Positions 49,061-60,332 of a DNA stretch of 64,000 nucleotides are shown here, in pieces. The position numbers and the translations under genes were made by a program. Under the pieces are notes generated by a model. It saw only the letters and a list, made by a program, of their open reading frames with translations, was not told the DNA's origin and searched no databases. Source of the DNA: Cricetomys ansorgei (taxonomy: Eukaryota > Chordata > Mammalia > Rodentia > Nesomyidae); contig JAMJFZ010000696.1 in NCBI GenBank assembly GCA_026225945.1, positions 802,501 through 866,500 of the forward strand, in the 5' to 3' direction. Each line of letters opens with the position of its first letter. Position 1 is the stretch's first letter.

Positions 49061-51540
49061 AGTGCCTTTGCTTGCAGTAGGGATGCCCAGCGAATAGTGG
49101 CCACTAAGTTCTAGTGTCAGTAGTGGGGCAACCGTCTGCTGAAGTCATCCCTCTCTTTGTTTGTCATATGATGTCACAAGGTGGCCACATTCAGTCTGGA
49201 GAAGGACCTCCTACCTTGTTTGAGAATGTGGGAAAGTGGCAGAGTGCAACTTCTTTTTGCTCAAAAAAGTGTATGAATTTGTCCCGGTTTCTAGAACAAT
49301 CTTCTGTGTGCCTACATGCACATTCTGTTAAGGGCTCTTGCTGCATCAGCTGAAAAACAGAATCCATTTCTTCTCCCACTTCTGAAGGGAGGATGGCTGT
49401 TATACCCCACCCCAACTCTCTGCTTTACTCAAGTGCCTGCCCTCAGTTGAAGCCTGAGTATTAAAAAGACTGCTTATGATACATAGGCTCTTAGGTGACT
49501 GTACCTCCAGTATGGTGTGGCCTACTTCCCACCAACTTTTCTGCATCTTCTCACATTGATCTCTTCAAATTGCTTCTTCTGATTTGGATCTACTAAGATG
49601 GAACCAAATAAAGAATGTGGTTCTAAGTATGACTGTTCACAAGCATGGAAATGCATGAGTGATTCCTTGGTCTTCAGTGGTAATGTTACTCTAAACCCTG
49701 GTATGCGACTGGTATGTCACCTCCTCTGCTGTGCTTTGAATTAATATATGGAGTTATGCTTACCTCTCAGTGTCAATCTTTTGTGGATGACAAGGGAAAT
49801 GCCTGTAGTTTCCATTTCTTCCTGACAGAATTTATAGCCCAAGACATGCTCATTTATGATGCATGACTTTCAAAAGCTCTATTATAATCAAAGTTCCTAG
49901 TTTAGCTAGCTGTGACTAAAGCAACTGAAACCTGACAGGCATTAGTATGCATTTGTTGATTAGATGAGTCATGAGGTTAGGAGGCTTCGTGTGATCCTTA
50001 AGAGGCTCTTCTCTTTCTCTACTTAAATAATTGACAAAAGTAGAAGAGTCTTTGTTAGAGTACCTGTCTAATACATCCCAAGGGGACTCTTCAGTGGTGT
50101 GGGTTTTTTGTGTGTCCCAAGCTCTGGGTGACACTCTTTTTCAGCCTCTTTTAGCCTCTTGAGTCTCACCCATGCTGTGAATGATATGCTTCAGAGGTGT
50201 GCTTGCTTACTCTTTGGTTGGTCAGGGTACTCGCCCAGGAGTATAGCTGCCTTTGAGTCATTTATGTTTCTGAAATGGCCTCAATAAACTCATTGGTTCA
50301 AACAGTTGGACAGGTGGAATCATTCCTTTGGTCTATCAGTGTCTTCTATTCTGGGGTGAATAATCCTTTCTTCTCATCTTCTTGGGATTATTCATGTGAC
50401 TTGAGGGGCTGATCAGTGACTGACAGAATAAAAGATGAGTTGAAGGTATGGCTGTTCTCTCTTGGTGTGGGATAGCATGTTTCCTAGTTATGGTAATAAC
50501 TGTGTGACCTCTGCTATGGATTATAAGATATACAACTGATTTTGAGCTATCTGCCTAGGTTTCAACTTACCTAAGGAAAAATTACAATAAGAATAGATCT
50601 GAGGAAGGAATCATTTATGTCTGATACAGCATCAGAATGCATAAAGAGGGAGGATAATCTGGAAGTTATCACTGTTGTTTCTGACACTAGGAAAACAGAC
50701 AAATCACCCCATCAGGTCAAACAAATATGTATGTGGCAAGATTGATATGAAACCAGTTTTTAGGAACAAAGACTTTGAAGACCTAACAGTAGTTCACTAG
50801 AGGCATGAATGAAAGGAAAGAGAAACCGATTGCCATTGCATACCTGCTTTGGAGAAAGGTGCTCTCATGGTTTAGAATGTACTCCAGCTCCTCCCCTAAA
50901 GCATGATCAAAGTTGCATGCAGTTGAGGATATCATAGAGCAATCAGAGTAGATTCATTGATGCTTTGCTAATGTGAAAACATTTGGCTTTGATAAGTAAT
51001 GGAGTTACATTAATCCACAATAACCCAGAAAACTTCAGGAATAATGGGTGACAGTTGATATATAGGGTGACAGATTAAGCCAGTCCTGAAGGTAAGTAAT
51101 TATCCCCTCTGAGAGTGTATATGTTTCTCCCCCTAAAAGGAAGCCTACGGGGGCATGCATACAGCTGCAACACACTGCCTATAGTTGTTGCAGAGCTTTC
51201 CCGGAGGGTACAAATAAAGATGGTCATGAATGTTTCGGTTAAATGGGAGTCTGGATGAGCACAAGACCCTTTCAGCAACCAACTGTGACTAGTGTGGAGG
51301 CCAGAAGGCTCAAGTAATGTTACCAGAGTTATTAGAATCAGAGCCTGTGTTCTAGCTTGCCCTAACAAGTAAGATTTGGACATCCATCCTCAATAGACCA
51401 ATCAATGAAAAAACTTAATAGTAAAAAGAAGAGCAAGCAGATTTAACTCATTTTGGCCATTAGGAAGAGAGACAGAGAGATCTAGTAACTATGTCTCCAA
51501 GTCTGTCTTTACAATCCTAAGCAGTTGGGTCAATGTATGT
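49061..51540. other. Intergenic between the HSFX-like and MAGE-like genes, nothing recognised
   Basis: The first few hundred bases are upstream of the HSFX-like start and should hold its promoter, but no TATA box or CpG island stands out. The rest is ordinary, with no supported gene. Confidence 0.45.
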
Positions 51541-52560
51541 GTCTTAGTTAGGGTTTCTATTGCTGTGATGAAACACCATGACCAAAAAGCAAGCTGTGGA
51601 GGAAAGGGTTTATTTAGTTTATACTTCCATATCACTGTTCATTGCTGAAGGAAGTCAGGACTGGAACTCAAACAGGAAATGAACCTGGAGGCAGGAGCTG
51701 ATGCAGAAGCCGTGGAGGAGTGTTACTTACTGGTTTGCTCATCATGGCTTACTCAGCCTGCTTTCTCATAGAACCCAGAACCACCAACCATATATCTTCT
51801 GGGATCCTCCAAGGAGCTTAGGTTACTTTCCTGACTCTGTCCTCTGAAATATACACAGCCTGTCTTCTAGACTTTAGCTGCTCCACTCCACTGCTGCTGC
51901 TGTTCTTGGTTGTCATCCCACGGTACTGGAATCTCCGAAACTCTGGGGTCTTCTGCTGAAACTGTGCTGCACCTTCACCAATAGCCTCTCCTGGGCTCTC
52001 TTCATGGTGCCAAGTCTCAACTTCTCTACATGACCCCTTCAATCCTAGGCCTTCAAACTGCCACTGAGGCTAGACCTTCACCAATGGCCTCTCCTGGGCT
52101 CTCTTCACGGTGCCAAGCCTGAACTGCTTTACATGACCCCTTCAATCCTGGGGCTTCAACTGACACTGAGGCTGTACCATTACCAAAGGCCTCTCCTTTC
52201 CTCTCAAAGTGTCAAGCCTCAGTTGCTTTCTATGGTCCCTTCATGCTTTCAAAACCAGTACCACCTGGGCAACTCTTTTACTACCAAGTTTGGCTGCCAG
52301 CACGAGGTACAACCTAGCCTGCCTCTGGAGCACAGCTACTATGGTGTGGTAACTGTGGTAACTGAGGAAACACTTCCCAAAAGGTTTCACCCAAGTGATG
52401 TTGGTGTCTTCTTAATCACCTCCAAATTCTCAGCTCCAGCAGATCAGTATGTCAGCAAAGCACAGGTTTCACGTTGGTAGTTCTGGTATCTTGTTAATCA
52501 CAGCTGATTCTTCAGCCACAGTTAACCAGAACCAAAGAATCTTAATTCAAAATAGCAAAT
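51541..52560 (+). mobile_element. Rodent interspersed repeat copy 1 (probable LTR-type, family not assigned)
   Basis: Starts GTCTTAGTTAGGGTTTCTATT with ATGAAACACCATGACCAAA and CAGGAGCTGATGCAGAAGCC. It continues with internally repeated phrases (CACCAATAGCCTCTCCTGGG / CACCAATGGCCTCTCCTGGG / ACCAAAGGCCTCTCC) at about 51978, 52079 and 52183, and CCACCTGGGCAACTC. These are phrases seen many times over in rodent genomes. The right end is uncertain because copy 2 follows. Confidence 0.6.
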
Positions 52561-52778
52561 GGCCCGGATAGTCTTTAAACTCCCCTTTGAAACTTCACAA
52601 GCCAGTCCTACATTGTCTGCATTACACTCAAGATTCTTACCTTCCACTCTCCTACAGAACAGCTCACCAAGCATTGATCACTCAAAGGCTTTTCTCACAC
52701 AGAGTTTCAAAGTCCTTCCACAAACCTCCCCCAAACAACATGGTCATGTCTGTCATGTATCTGTCCTGGACTAACTTG

Positions 52779-53070
52779 TCTTAGTTAGGGTTTCTATTCC
52801 CGCATTGAAACACCATGACCAAAGCAAGTCAGGAGGAAAGGGCTTATTTGGCTTACATGTCCACATTGTAGTCTATAATTGAAGGAAGTCAGGACAGGAA
52901 CTTAAACAGTGCTCAAACATGAAGGCAGGAGCTGATGCAGAGGCCATAGAGGGACTGCTACTTACTAGCTTGCTCAGCCTGCTTTCTTATAGAACCCAGG
53001 ACCACCTGCCCAGGGATGGCACCATCTACAATGGGCTGGCCCTTCCCTGGATCCTGCTATCCCCTCACCC
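52779..53070 (+). mobile_element. Rodent interspersed repeat copy 2, same family
   Basis: Begins TTGTCTTAGTTAGGGTTTC and follows copy 1 closely (ACACCATGACCAAAG, GGAAGTCAGGACAGGAAC, GGCAGGAGCTGATGCAGAGG, TAGAACCCAGGACCACC), then adds CCAGGGATGGCACCATC and ATGGGCTGGCCC. Same orientation as copy 1, about 1.24 kb away start to start. Confidence 0.65.
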
Positions 53071-53258
53071 TATCTATAAGAAATGATGGCTCTGGCTACT
53101 GCCATGTCCCACTGCTAAGAGAGGACTTTGCAAAGACCAGGTGCTCAGTGAAGGTTTGGTGGGGGTGGGGTGTAGAAATTCTGTTTACCTTTTTAGTCTT
53201 AATTTTAATGAGTTAACCAGAATGAGACAGTAAGCACTGTAAGACAATCAAAATTACT

Positions 53259-53264
53259 TTTATT
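53259..53264 (-). terminator. Candidate poly(A) signal of the MAGE-like gene
   Basis: TTTATT on the plus strand (AATAAA on the minus strand) about 425 bp beyond the MAGE-like stop. Confidence 0.4.
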
Positions 53265-53687
53265 CTTGTTGTTCAAGTTAATGACAAGTTTTTTCCCATT
53301 GCCCAAGAAATTCCTATTTCAATGTCATGGTATCTTGTGACATGTTCCAAAGTAGACAAAAGTAATTCTCATTTGTTTTCAAAATGATAAAACTCTCCTA
53401 ACCTGGATCAAAAACAATGCATGCATTACTAAAGACATTTGTAAACTTCAAACTAATGAATCTTATAGTAACAGTTATAACATTTTGGAATACCAAGAAT
53501 CCCCAGGTCATCCATTCAAAACAGGAAGAATAAAACTGTTCACACTTTCTCTCACCAGCTCTGAAATGAGGGTAAAGTACTTGGACCACTGATTTGCCTG
53601 ACCTGATTTAGGTTGGGAACAGTGTACTAGAATGTGTGCAGGTCAGAGCAACAGTCAGAGCAGTATCATCTTCTGGAAGTTCCTGGC

Positions 53688-54600
53688 CTAGGCCCTCTCA
53701 ATCTCATCTTTCAGAGCTTCTGCATATTTGTCTTGGTAGGATCTGGGATCAGTCTTAGTAATGCTGGCAAAAAACTCCAAGACTTTCATTTTGGTGGTTT
53801 CTACAAAGGCCCTGGGGCCCCACATGAATTCAAAGCTAGGAGGATCACTGTCAGGCACCTGCTTGTATTCTAGGTACCCTTCCTGTACAAAATCCTCAGC
53901 AATGAGCTTCCTGGGATCTTCATATATAAAAGCATCCATTTTATCACTCAATCCTATGTTATTCAGCATTTTCCAGATCACCTCCTCACCAACACAGTTT
54001 CCCCTGCATGAAAATGACACCTAGTACGGCTATTAGTAGGCCTGTCTTGGGCTTACTGTGGCTATCACTCAGCATCCCATCATAAGTGATCCCTAAGGCA
54101 GTGACAAGGATATAGGCCTGAAAATGGGGGTCCACTTCTATCATGTCAATGCCAAAGACCAGCTTTAAGCACTCAGAGGCCTCACCAAAGATCACAGGGT
54201 AGTATTCCTCATATTCCCTAACAACACTTTCCAACATTTCTGCCTTGGTGGTCAACTCCTTTGCTTTGTATTTTAAAAGCAGAAAGTGCACCAAGTCAGA
54301 CACCTTTATATTTAGTGCACTGTGCAACAATGCCACGGGGTCTTCCTGCTCCTCTACTTGGTTAAATGAAGCCTCATCAGATGGGCCCTCAGGAATGGAG
54401 CCCATGACCATAGGGGGAGAGGAAGCTCTCTGAGGACTCATGTGAGAACCTGGTACTCCACTGTCATACACTGCGTTTATGAGGGTGGTGGCTTCCTCCT
54501 CCTCTGCCACAGCCATGATGATCTGGGCATTGTCTACCTCCCTTTGGGCCTGAGGACTGTCTGGAAGGTTGCAGTGATGGGTACTATGCAGATCATCCAT
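53688..54600 (-). pseudogene. MAGE-A-like gene, single coding exon with one-base frameshift
   Basis: MAGE homology domain protein; family members bind RING E3 ubiquitin ligases and the MAGE-A group is typically testis-restricted. The frame from ATG at 54600 reads MDDLHSTHHCNLPDSPQAQ, an acidic/Ser-rich N-terminal part, then the domain (VSDLVHFLLLKYKAKE, TKAEMLESVVREYEEYYP, LKLVFGIDMIEVDP, GLLIAVLGVIFMQG). A surplus base in the TTTCCCC run at about 53998-54004 shifts it to an early stop at 53986. The next frame continues the domain (CVGEEVIWKMLNNIG, GYLEYKQVPDSDPPSFEF, WGPRAFVETTKMKVLEFF) to a stop at 53688. As read, the product is truncated in the domain. The rest looks well kept, so recent loss, polymorphism or an assembly error are all possible. 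Magea10 is the likely family neighbour of Gabre, but that is inference. Confidence 0.8.
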
Positions 54601-56580
54601 TGTGACTTTCCTTGGTAACAGCAGGAAGAATAGCGTGCCAGTCACAGCAGCAAGGTTTCACAGGCCTGGTGAGGAAAGGTAGAGGGTAAGTGGAGTCTTC
54701 TGGCAGCCACTCTCTTACAGCTCCAAAAAAGTCATGCTATTTGATTTATCTTGAGTGGTGCTCTAGGGTCATAAGGACTCTTAGTAGTCCTAGAACCCTG
54801 AGAGCCTGAAAGAGGAAGAGACCTAGATATTTAGGGTGTGCCCAGGGCACAAAGCATGTGTCATCAGGGCTACCATCAGAATATCTCAGGCCAGGAAACA
54901 TGGGTCTATATTCTGGGAGGTTGGAACCCTTGATCTATACTTGCACTATGTACTCCCCATAACTTCTGAGGTTGCACAACCTTGCCCTTGTATAGGAACT
55001 GAAGACACTGTCTCAGACCAAGACTCTCCTGGCCCTTGAACTACTGAAAGAGATGCTGACAACATTCCACAGCTGCAAACTGCTAGTTTGAAACTGAGTT
55101 CTCAGTCTTCATAGAAAGGGTGAAATGGACTAAGAGGACTAACTCTACTTAAGGTAAATGGTGCATTCTGTGCTCCCTTTACACCCTCGGCTTCCCCTGT
55201 CAAGGACTATATGGCACCCTTATGCTGGTCTGTAGCAAACTCTTTGGTAGCCACCTCTCTGAAAGAGAATAAAAGGGATTAAGAGCACTTCATATCTAGT
55301 TATACCTGTTCCAATTCAGTTGCAAGGGGTGTCTCAATTCAATGTGGTCCATGTGTCCTGAGATGAGGGACCTGACAACACTCACCTTGAGAAATGACAA
55401 GGACTGAAGTGCTTCCTCTGATGATCCAAAGCTACTTTCTTTTAATCCAAGAACCTATTTCTGGAAGACAGAAGGAAGAGAATGTGAGGTAAGGGTAGTC
55501 ATCCATAGTGCCCAATTTCCTCACAGCTGACAGGAGGGTAGGTATGGGATGTGTCTCATGTTTGTATGACAGGACTCCTTAAGTCCTCACCTTCACTCCT
55601 GACACTCCTAAGATCCTCCCTTTGATGACTCCAGTCAAACTCCCCTATACCAGGTCATTTAGCTCCCTGAGACCAGTGACCTGCAAATAAGATAGGGTGC
55701 TCTGACTAGTAGCACTACCCAGGACTGTGGGATCAGGTATACAATGACTGTTTGTGGGGTCCATGTCTATACTGTGGACAGGAGTTTTCTTTGCTCATCC
55801 CTTGGGGACACATACTTGGACCTTGCAAGGTCCTGGAACCCTGTTTCTAACTGAAGTCACCCACTATGGTCAAGTTCTTCACATCCCTGATATTTGAACA
55901 AGTGCCACATCCCCTCACATCTGCATAGGTTGTCCAGGGATGTTCACATGACCTGGGCTCATCTCTGCTGAGACTGCAGCTCTGTAAGTCCACCTGAGGT
56001 TCTTTCATCTGACTTGTCCTTCCTGACATTTTCCCTCAGGTCCAGATGACACAAGACCTCATCTCTCTAAGGACTCCCACCTTCCTGCCCAAAGTAGAAG
56101 TAAGTATGCCACTTAGTGCCTCTGAGTATTGGCCCCAGAATATAACTAGGCTGTGCAGTGCCTTCTCTCTGTGCTGTGGACACATGAAATCTCCAGTAGA
56201 AGTCTGTATCTGAGATCAGACTGATCCTGGGACTCCTCCATCTGCTCACCACATGTAGTTCCCTCTGCTGACATCATCCCTAGGACCAAAGTCATCACCT
56301 CCCAGAGAAGCCCCAACCCAAATCATGAAGCAGAAAAAAGAGAGAGCCACAGCACCCTACACCTAGGGCTTTATAGGCAACAGTAATAGGAGTGGCTAAG
56401 AATTAAAGGTCCCTTGTTTGGAGGGGAGTGCTGTGTCTCTTCACACCTTTAGTTCTCACCGTGGTAACTCAGACTGCTGACAAATGCTGGACACCTCCTC
56501 TGGTGACCTTTGTGAGGCTCTCTCTGCTGCTCTGATGATACTTTTCACTGGACAGGTAACCCTTTCTAGGACAGGAGATA
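54601..56580 (-). other. Upstream region of the MAGE-like gene with candidate noncoding exons
   Basis: MAGE-A genes carry their coding sequence in the last exon after noncoding exons. Here the last exon plausibly starts at 54610 after the acceptor CTGTTACCAAG. Two candidate upstream donors, GTGAGTGT with exon end at 55386 and GTGAGAAC with exon end at 56460, both follow similar text (AGAGGAAGCACTTCAGTCC and AGAGGAGGTGTCCAGC, minus strand). No open frame of note lies here. Exons are inferred only from splice-like words. Confidence 0.35.
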
Positions 56581-57480
56581 GAAGTTATGATGAAGCATAA
56601 TTGTACACCTGTGGGCTGGGGTTCACAAGGCAGACAAGAGCAGGGCTAACAACAATGGCAAGGCTGGATTATCTGTGGACTGACTAGCTGGGGTGTGCTG
56701 TCCTCAGTAAACTCTCAGGTTATACCTTGACCGTTAATGTATCCAAGGACCTCTTTTGCCCATGAATCTCCGAAGAGGCTCTGACTTCAGAGATACTGAG
56801 GTCTAAGTAGGCTTCTCCCCTGACTTGTCTAGCTACATGCAGTCTACAACTATTTACAGCTGAATTATCTAGTGTAGGATCTGTTCAATTTACCCTTAGG
56901 ATCTCACCGCATCAGCTCATGGAGCCAAGGCCCTCTCTACTCCAACTGCCTCAGAAAAATGTTCCAAATCATAGTATGGAGGCTCTTTCCTACCAGTGAC
57001 CCTCTCCCCCAGTTTGGTGCAGAATGGACAACAGAGCAGCATTGATTTGGGGAATACTCAGCGTAGGCACGAAGTCTCACCCGATTCCAGGAGTACCTGG
57101 AGAGGGTGTACGGAACACAGTCATCTTTAAACATATTTTATTAACTCTTGGGTAATTTCACACATTACATTTTAATCATATTCAACCCCTCCCCTAAAAC
57201 CTCCCAGATCTAATCCCTTCTATATCCACCAAACCCTATATATACTCTCATACTTTTCAACTTGTTGAGTCCAATTTGTAATACCTATATACTCTTGAGT
57301 TTGTGGCTATCCACTGAATCATGATTAACTGACCAGAGGCTGCACCCTTACAGAAATCCAACTCTCTCTCAGTAGTTATCAATTACTTTACCTCCTTAGA
57401 TATAGGTGGGACTTACATGCCCCACTCTATGCTGAGATTCTGTCTAGAGCTCAGTCTTCTTGACTGGGCTCACTTCATTC
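56581..57480. other. Intergenic, nothing recognised
   Basis: Sequence between the MAGE-like upstream region and the repeat domain; no gene. The part at about 57130-57480 is AT-rich and resembles the 3' part of an old L1, but not securely. Confidence 0.4.
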
Positions 57481-57631
57481 ACTTGAGAAAAAAGGGGTAG
57501 AGGTGGATTTATTTGGGATACCACCATCTGGAGAAGGGCTTCAGAAGTCAAACTCTCACCCTAACCTCCCACAGGGTTCAGCTGGTCCTCTCTGTTCAGC
57601 TGGTCCTAGAATTAGGCTGACTCCCAGAATT

Positions 57632-57835
57632 CATTTTATTTTATTTTATTTTATGTGTATGAGTATTTCACCTGCATATTTCTTTATGTGCAACACGTTT
57701 GCCTGGTGCCCACAGAAGTCAGAAAAGTGTAACAAATCACCTATACCTGGAATTGTGAACCACCATGTGGGTACTGAAATAGAACCTGAAAGAACAGCAA
57801 GTGCTCTTAACCACTGAGATATCTCTCCCCAGACT
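57632..57835 (-). mobile_element. B3-type SINE, minus strand, with (TTTTA)n at its tail
   Basis: TTTTATTTTATTTTATTTTA then GTGTATGAGTATTTCACC, GTTTGCCTGGTGCCCACAG, GTGAACCACCATGTGGGT and GTGCTCTTAACCACTGAG, ATATCTCTCCCC is the full complement of a B3/B2 element, head at the right. Confidence 0.88.
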
Positions 57836-59021
57836 CCTACAATTCTAGAGTTAAAATCCAGAAAGGGCTGACTAATTCTTACAAGTTGCCTCCCCTTGTG
57901 TTGCAGGAGAGGTCCAATAGGTATGAAACAGAATCCTTTGGAGCCCTCTATCTGGGGCAGGGCTTCCACAATCCACCCTCACTTCTTACCCTAACTGAAA
58001 ATAACTGAGTCCTCACTTTTTCAGGTCCTTAAAAATTATTAACTTCCACATTCCTATTTTTTTTATATGAGACCCCTATATAGTGCAGGGCTTGCCATAG
58101 CAGTGAACCTGAATAATCCAGGTATCAGCTACACAGAAAGGAGACTCTGTAAGCCGTCTTGAACTCTTTTAACCCTGAAAGTAAGGCAGAGCCTTCAAGC
58201 TCCAAGAACAAAACATTCTATGTCCCCCAAGTTTCTGGATATGGATGTAAGGGTGAGACAGGTGAACAGTACCCCAAGAAAGGGATCCTGTTTGCTGTAG
58301 GTCAGTCAAAGGGATGCATCTGTATTACTTGGGGCTCTCAATATGGAGTAGAGGCATCTGCAATTCACCAGTACCTCATACTTGAGTCAGAAAGTGACCA
58401 AATCCTCCCTAGCTCCAGCAACCTCTGAAAGTATCATCTATACAGTATCCATAGGCTGGTAGTGAGGCTTGGCAAGGGGCTGATTCCTACAAGAGCCCAC
58501 AGTTTGGTACCTGGTTAACAGAAGAGGTGAAGATGTTTTGTCTGAGGACCATCTATTGTGAAAGGAGCTTTGCAGTCAGTCTACTCTAAGCTGTTACCCA
58601 GACTCTGAAAGCTTGGTAAGGTATCACCCCTCCAGGAACCTGAAAAGGTGGTTCTAAGTCTTCCCTGAGCACCCAGATGTGGAAGTGTGGGGAGGGACAC
58701 ATTCCCTTAAGTGAACACAGAGGTATCCTCTAACCTCCAGGAATGCCATGAAATTGTTTTGGGCCCTCCAAGTCATCTGTTGCAACAAGCCATCCCAGTA
58801 TTCTGGAAAGACTCCCAAAAATAATACTGTGTTGCTTGATTATCTAGCCCTGTCTATCTGGGATGGGGCTTCTACAACTAACTCCCAGCTTTCAGCTTGT
58901 CTGACAGATGCTGTCCTCTTTGGGAGTCTCCTTAAAAGGCCCCTAGGCATTGGGTCCTAGGAGAAGGGGAAGTGGCCCATACCTACAAGTAGACCCACTG
59001 AATTTTGAGTACTCTCTAGAA

Positions 59022-59247
59022 AAGTAGTTCTCAACTTTCCTAATGCTACAGCCCTTTAATACAATTCCTCGTGCTATGGTGACCCCCAACCATAAAATCA
59101 TTTTTGTTGCTACTTCACAACTGTAATTTTGCTACTGTTATGAATCGAAATGTAATATCTGATACGCAGATGGTCTTAGGCAACCCCTGCGAAAGGATCA
59201 CTGGACTCCCCACAAAGATTTTGCTACCCACAGGTTGAGACCCACTA
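59022..59247. mobile_element. URR1-like hAT DNA transposon copy with 8-bp target duplication
   Basis: The ends AAGTAGTTCTCAAC and GTTGAGACCCACTA are imperfect inverted repeats of the CAGTGGTTCTCAACC type. The body (CTAATGCTACAGCCCTTTAA, GTGACCCCCAACCATAAAAT, TTACTGTTATGAATCG-like text) matches the rodent URR1 family. The flanks CTCTAGAA (59014-59021) and CTCTAGAT (59248-59255) form the 8-bp duplication expected of hAT elements. Nonautonomous; no transposase frame. Confidence 0.85.
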
Positions 59248-60332
59248 CTCTAGATCTAGAGTCCAGATGGACTGCAGGCATTGTCAGTCTACTCTGAGGT
59301 TGTACATACAGCCTGAATGTGAAGCCACCATATGGGATAACAGGATCTCTAAAAATCTGCCTTCTGTATTGCTCACAGTGATAGATTAAACAAAGACCTG
59401 ATTCCTATAACTGGGCCCGTTTGCTTAGTCTCATCATAAGAGCACATCTATAATATTTTGGGACCCGTTCTCTAGACTGGGGCTTCCCTGGTCTGCTCTC
59501 ATATTTGACTTTCTCTCTGGAGGTGATGAAAGCCTCTTTCTGGGAACTTCTTAAAATGGTTCCTATGGATGGTCCCTAAAGCTGGGTCCACCAAGGAGCT
59601 CATGCCAACAAGGATGCCATACTAACCAAAAGGGCAAAACTGCATTAGGTGTGGTCCTTCTATCCCAAAGAGATTTTTTGTGTGTGTCTACCCTAAGCTC
59701 TCACCTCAACTCAGAAACCATGGCATCGCCATCTCTTCAAGCACCCTCACAAAATGGCTGGGAGTCCCCCGAGTTCCCATATGCAGATGTAGAAACTTAG
59801 ATACAGGCTCATTCTTACAAGTCGACCCTCACGTAGTTCTACATCTCCAAAAGGATACAACATAGCTAGGCTGTACAGGCCTATCCTTTCTAGGAACCTT
59901 ATTCTGTAATCTATTCTCAGCTCCCATCTTTACTAAAACGGGTCATTGGTCCCTCCTTTCTGGGAACCTCTGAAATGGCACCTACGACCAGAGAGGGAAG
60001 GGAAGGTGCTCATTCCCATGAATGGGCCTTTGTTTGATGCAATTCACATTATCCAGCCTATCATATGTATGGTCCCTCTGTTCCAAACAGAAATTTCACA
60101 GTTCACTCTTGGGAACTTTCACCCAGCAAGCTATTTCACATCTTTCTCTCACAGAACGACTGAAAATAGCAGCTATCTGTAGTCTGAAGGTATAGAGGAG
60201 CAACTGATTCACTCCAGCCCCATTTGGCGCCATGCTGACCGCCGGGCTGAAACGGCACAATTTGGGGACCATCTACGCTGAAAGGGGCCTTGTCAACCAA
60301 CCCTAAGCGCTCACCTCTACTCCAAAAGTACT

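Larger units (their letters stand above)
57480..60332. repeat. Degenerate long-phrase repeat left of the 99-bp array
   Basis: The same phrases recur at irregular spacing. TCTATCTGGGGCAGGGCTTC at 57948, TCTATCTGGGATGGGGCTTC at about 58854, TCTAGACTGGGGCTTCCC at about 59472 and a similar block at 63908 are each followed by words like AATCCACTCCCAGC and TTTCTGGGAACCTCTGAAA. A second phrase, TTTGGGGACCATCTACGCTG at 60260, has the kin TGAGGACCATCTATTGTG near 58545, each followed by CTAAGC. It is a diverged tandem domain, broken by a B3 SINE and a URR1-like element. Confidence 0.6.
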
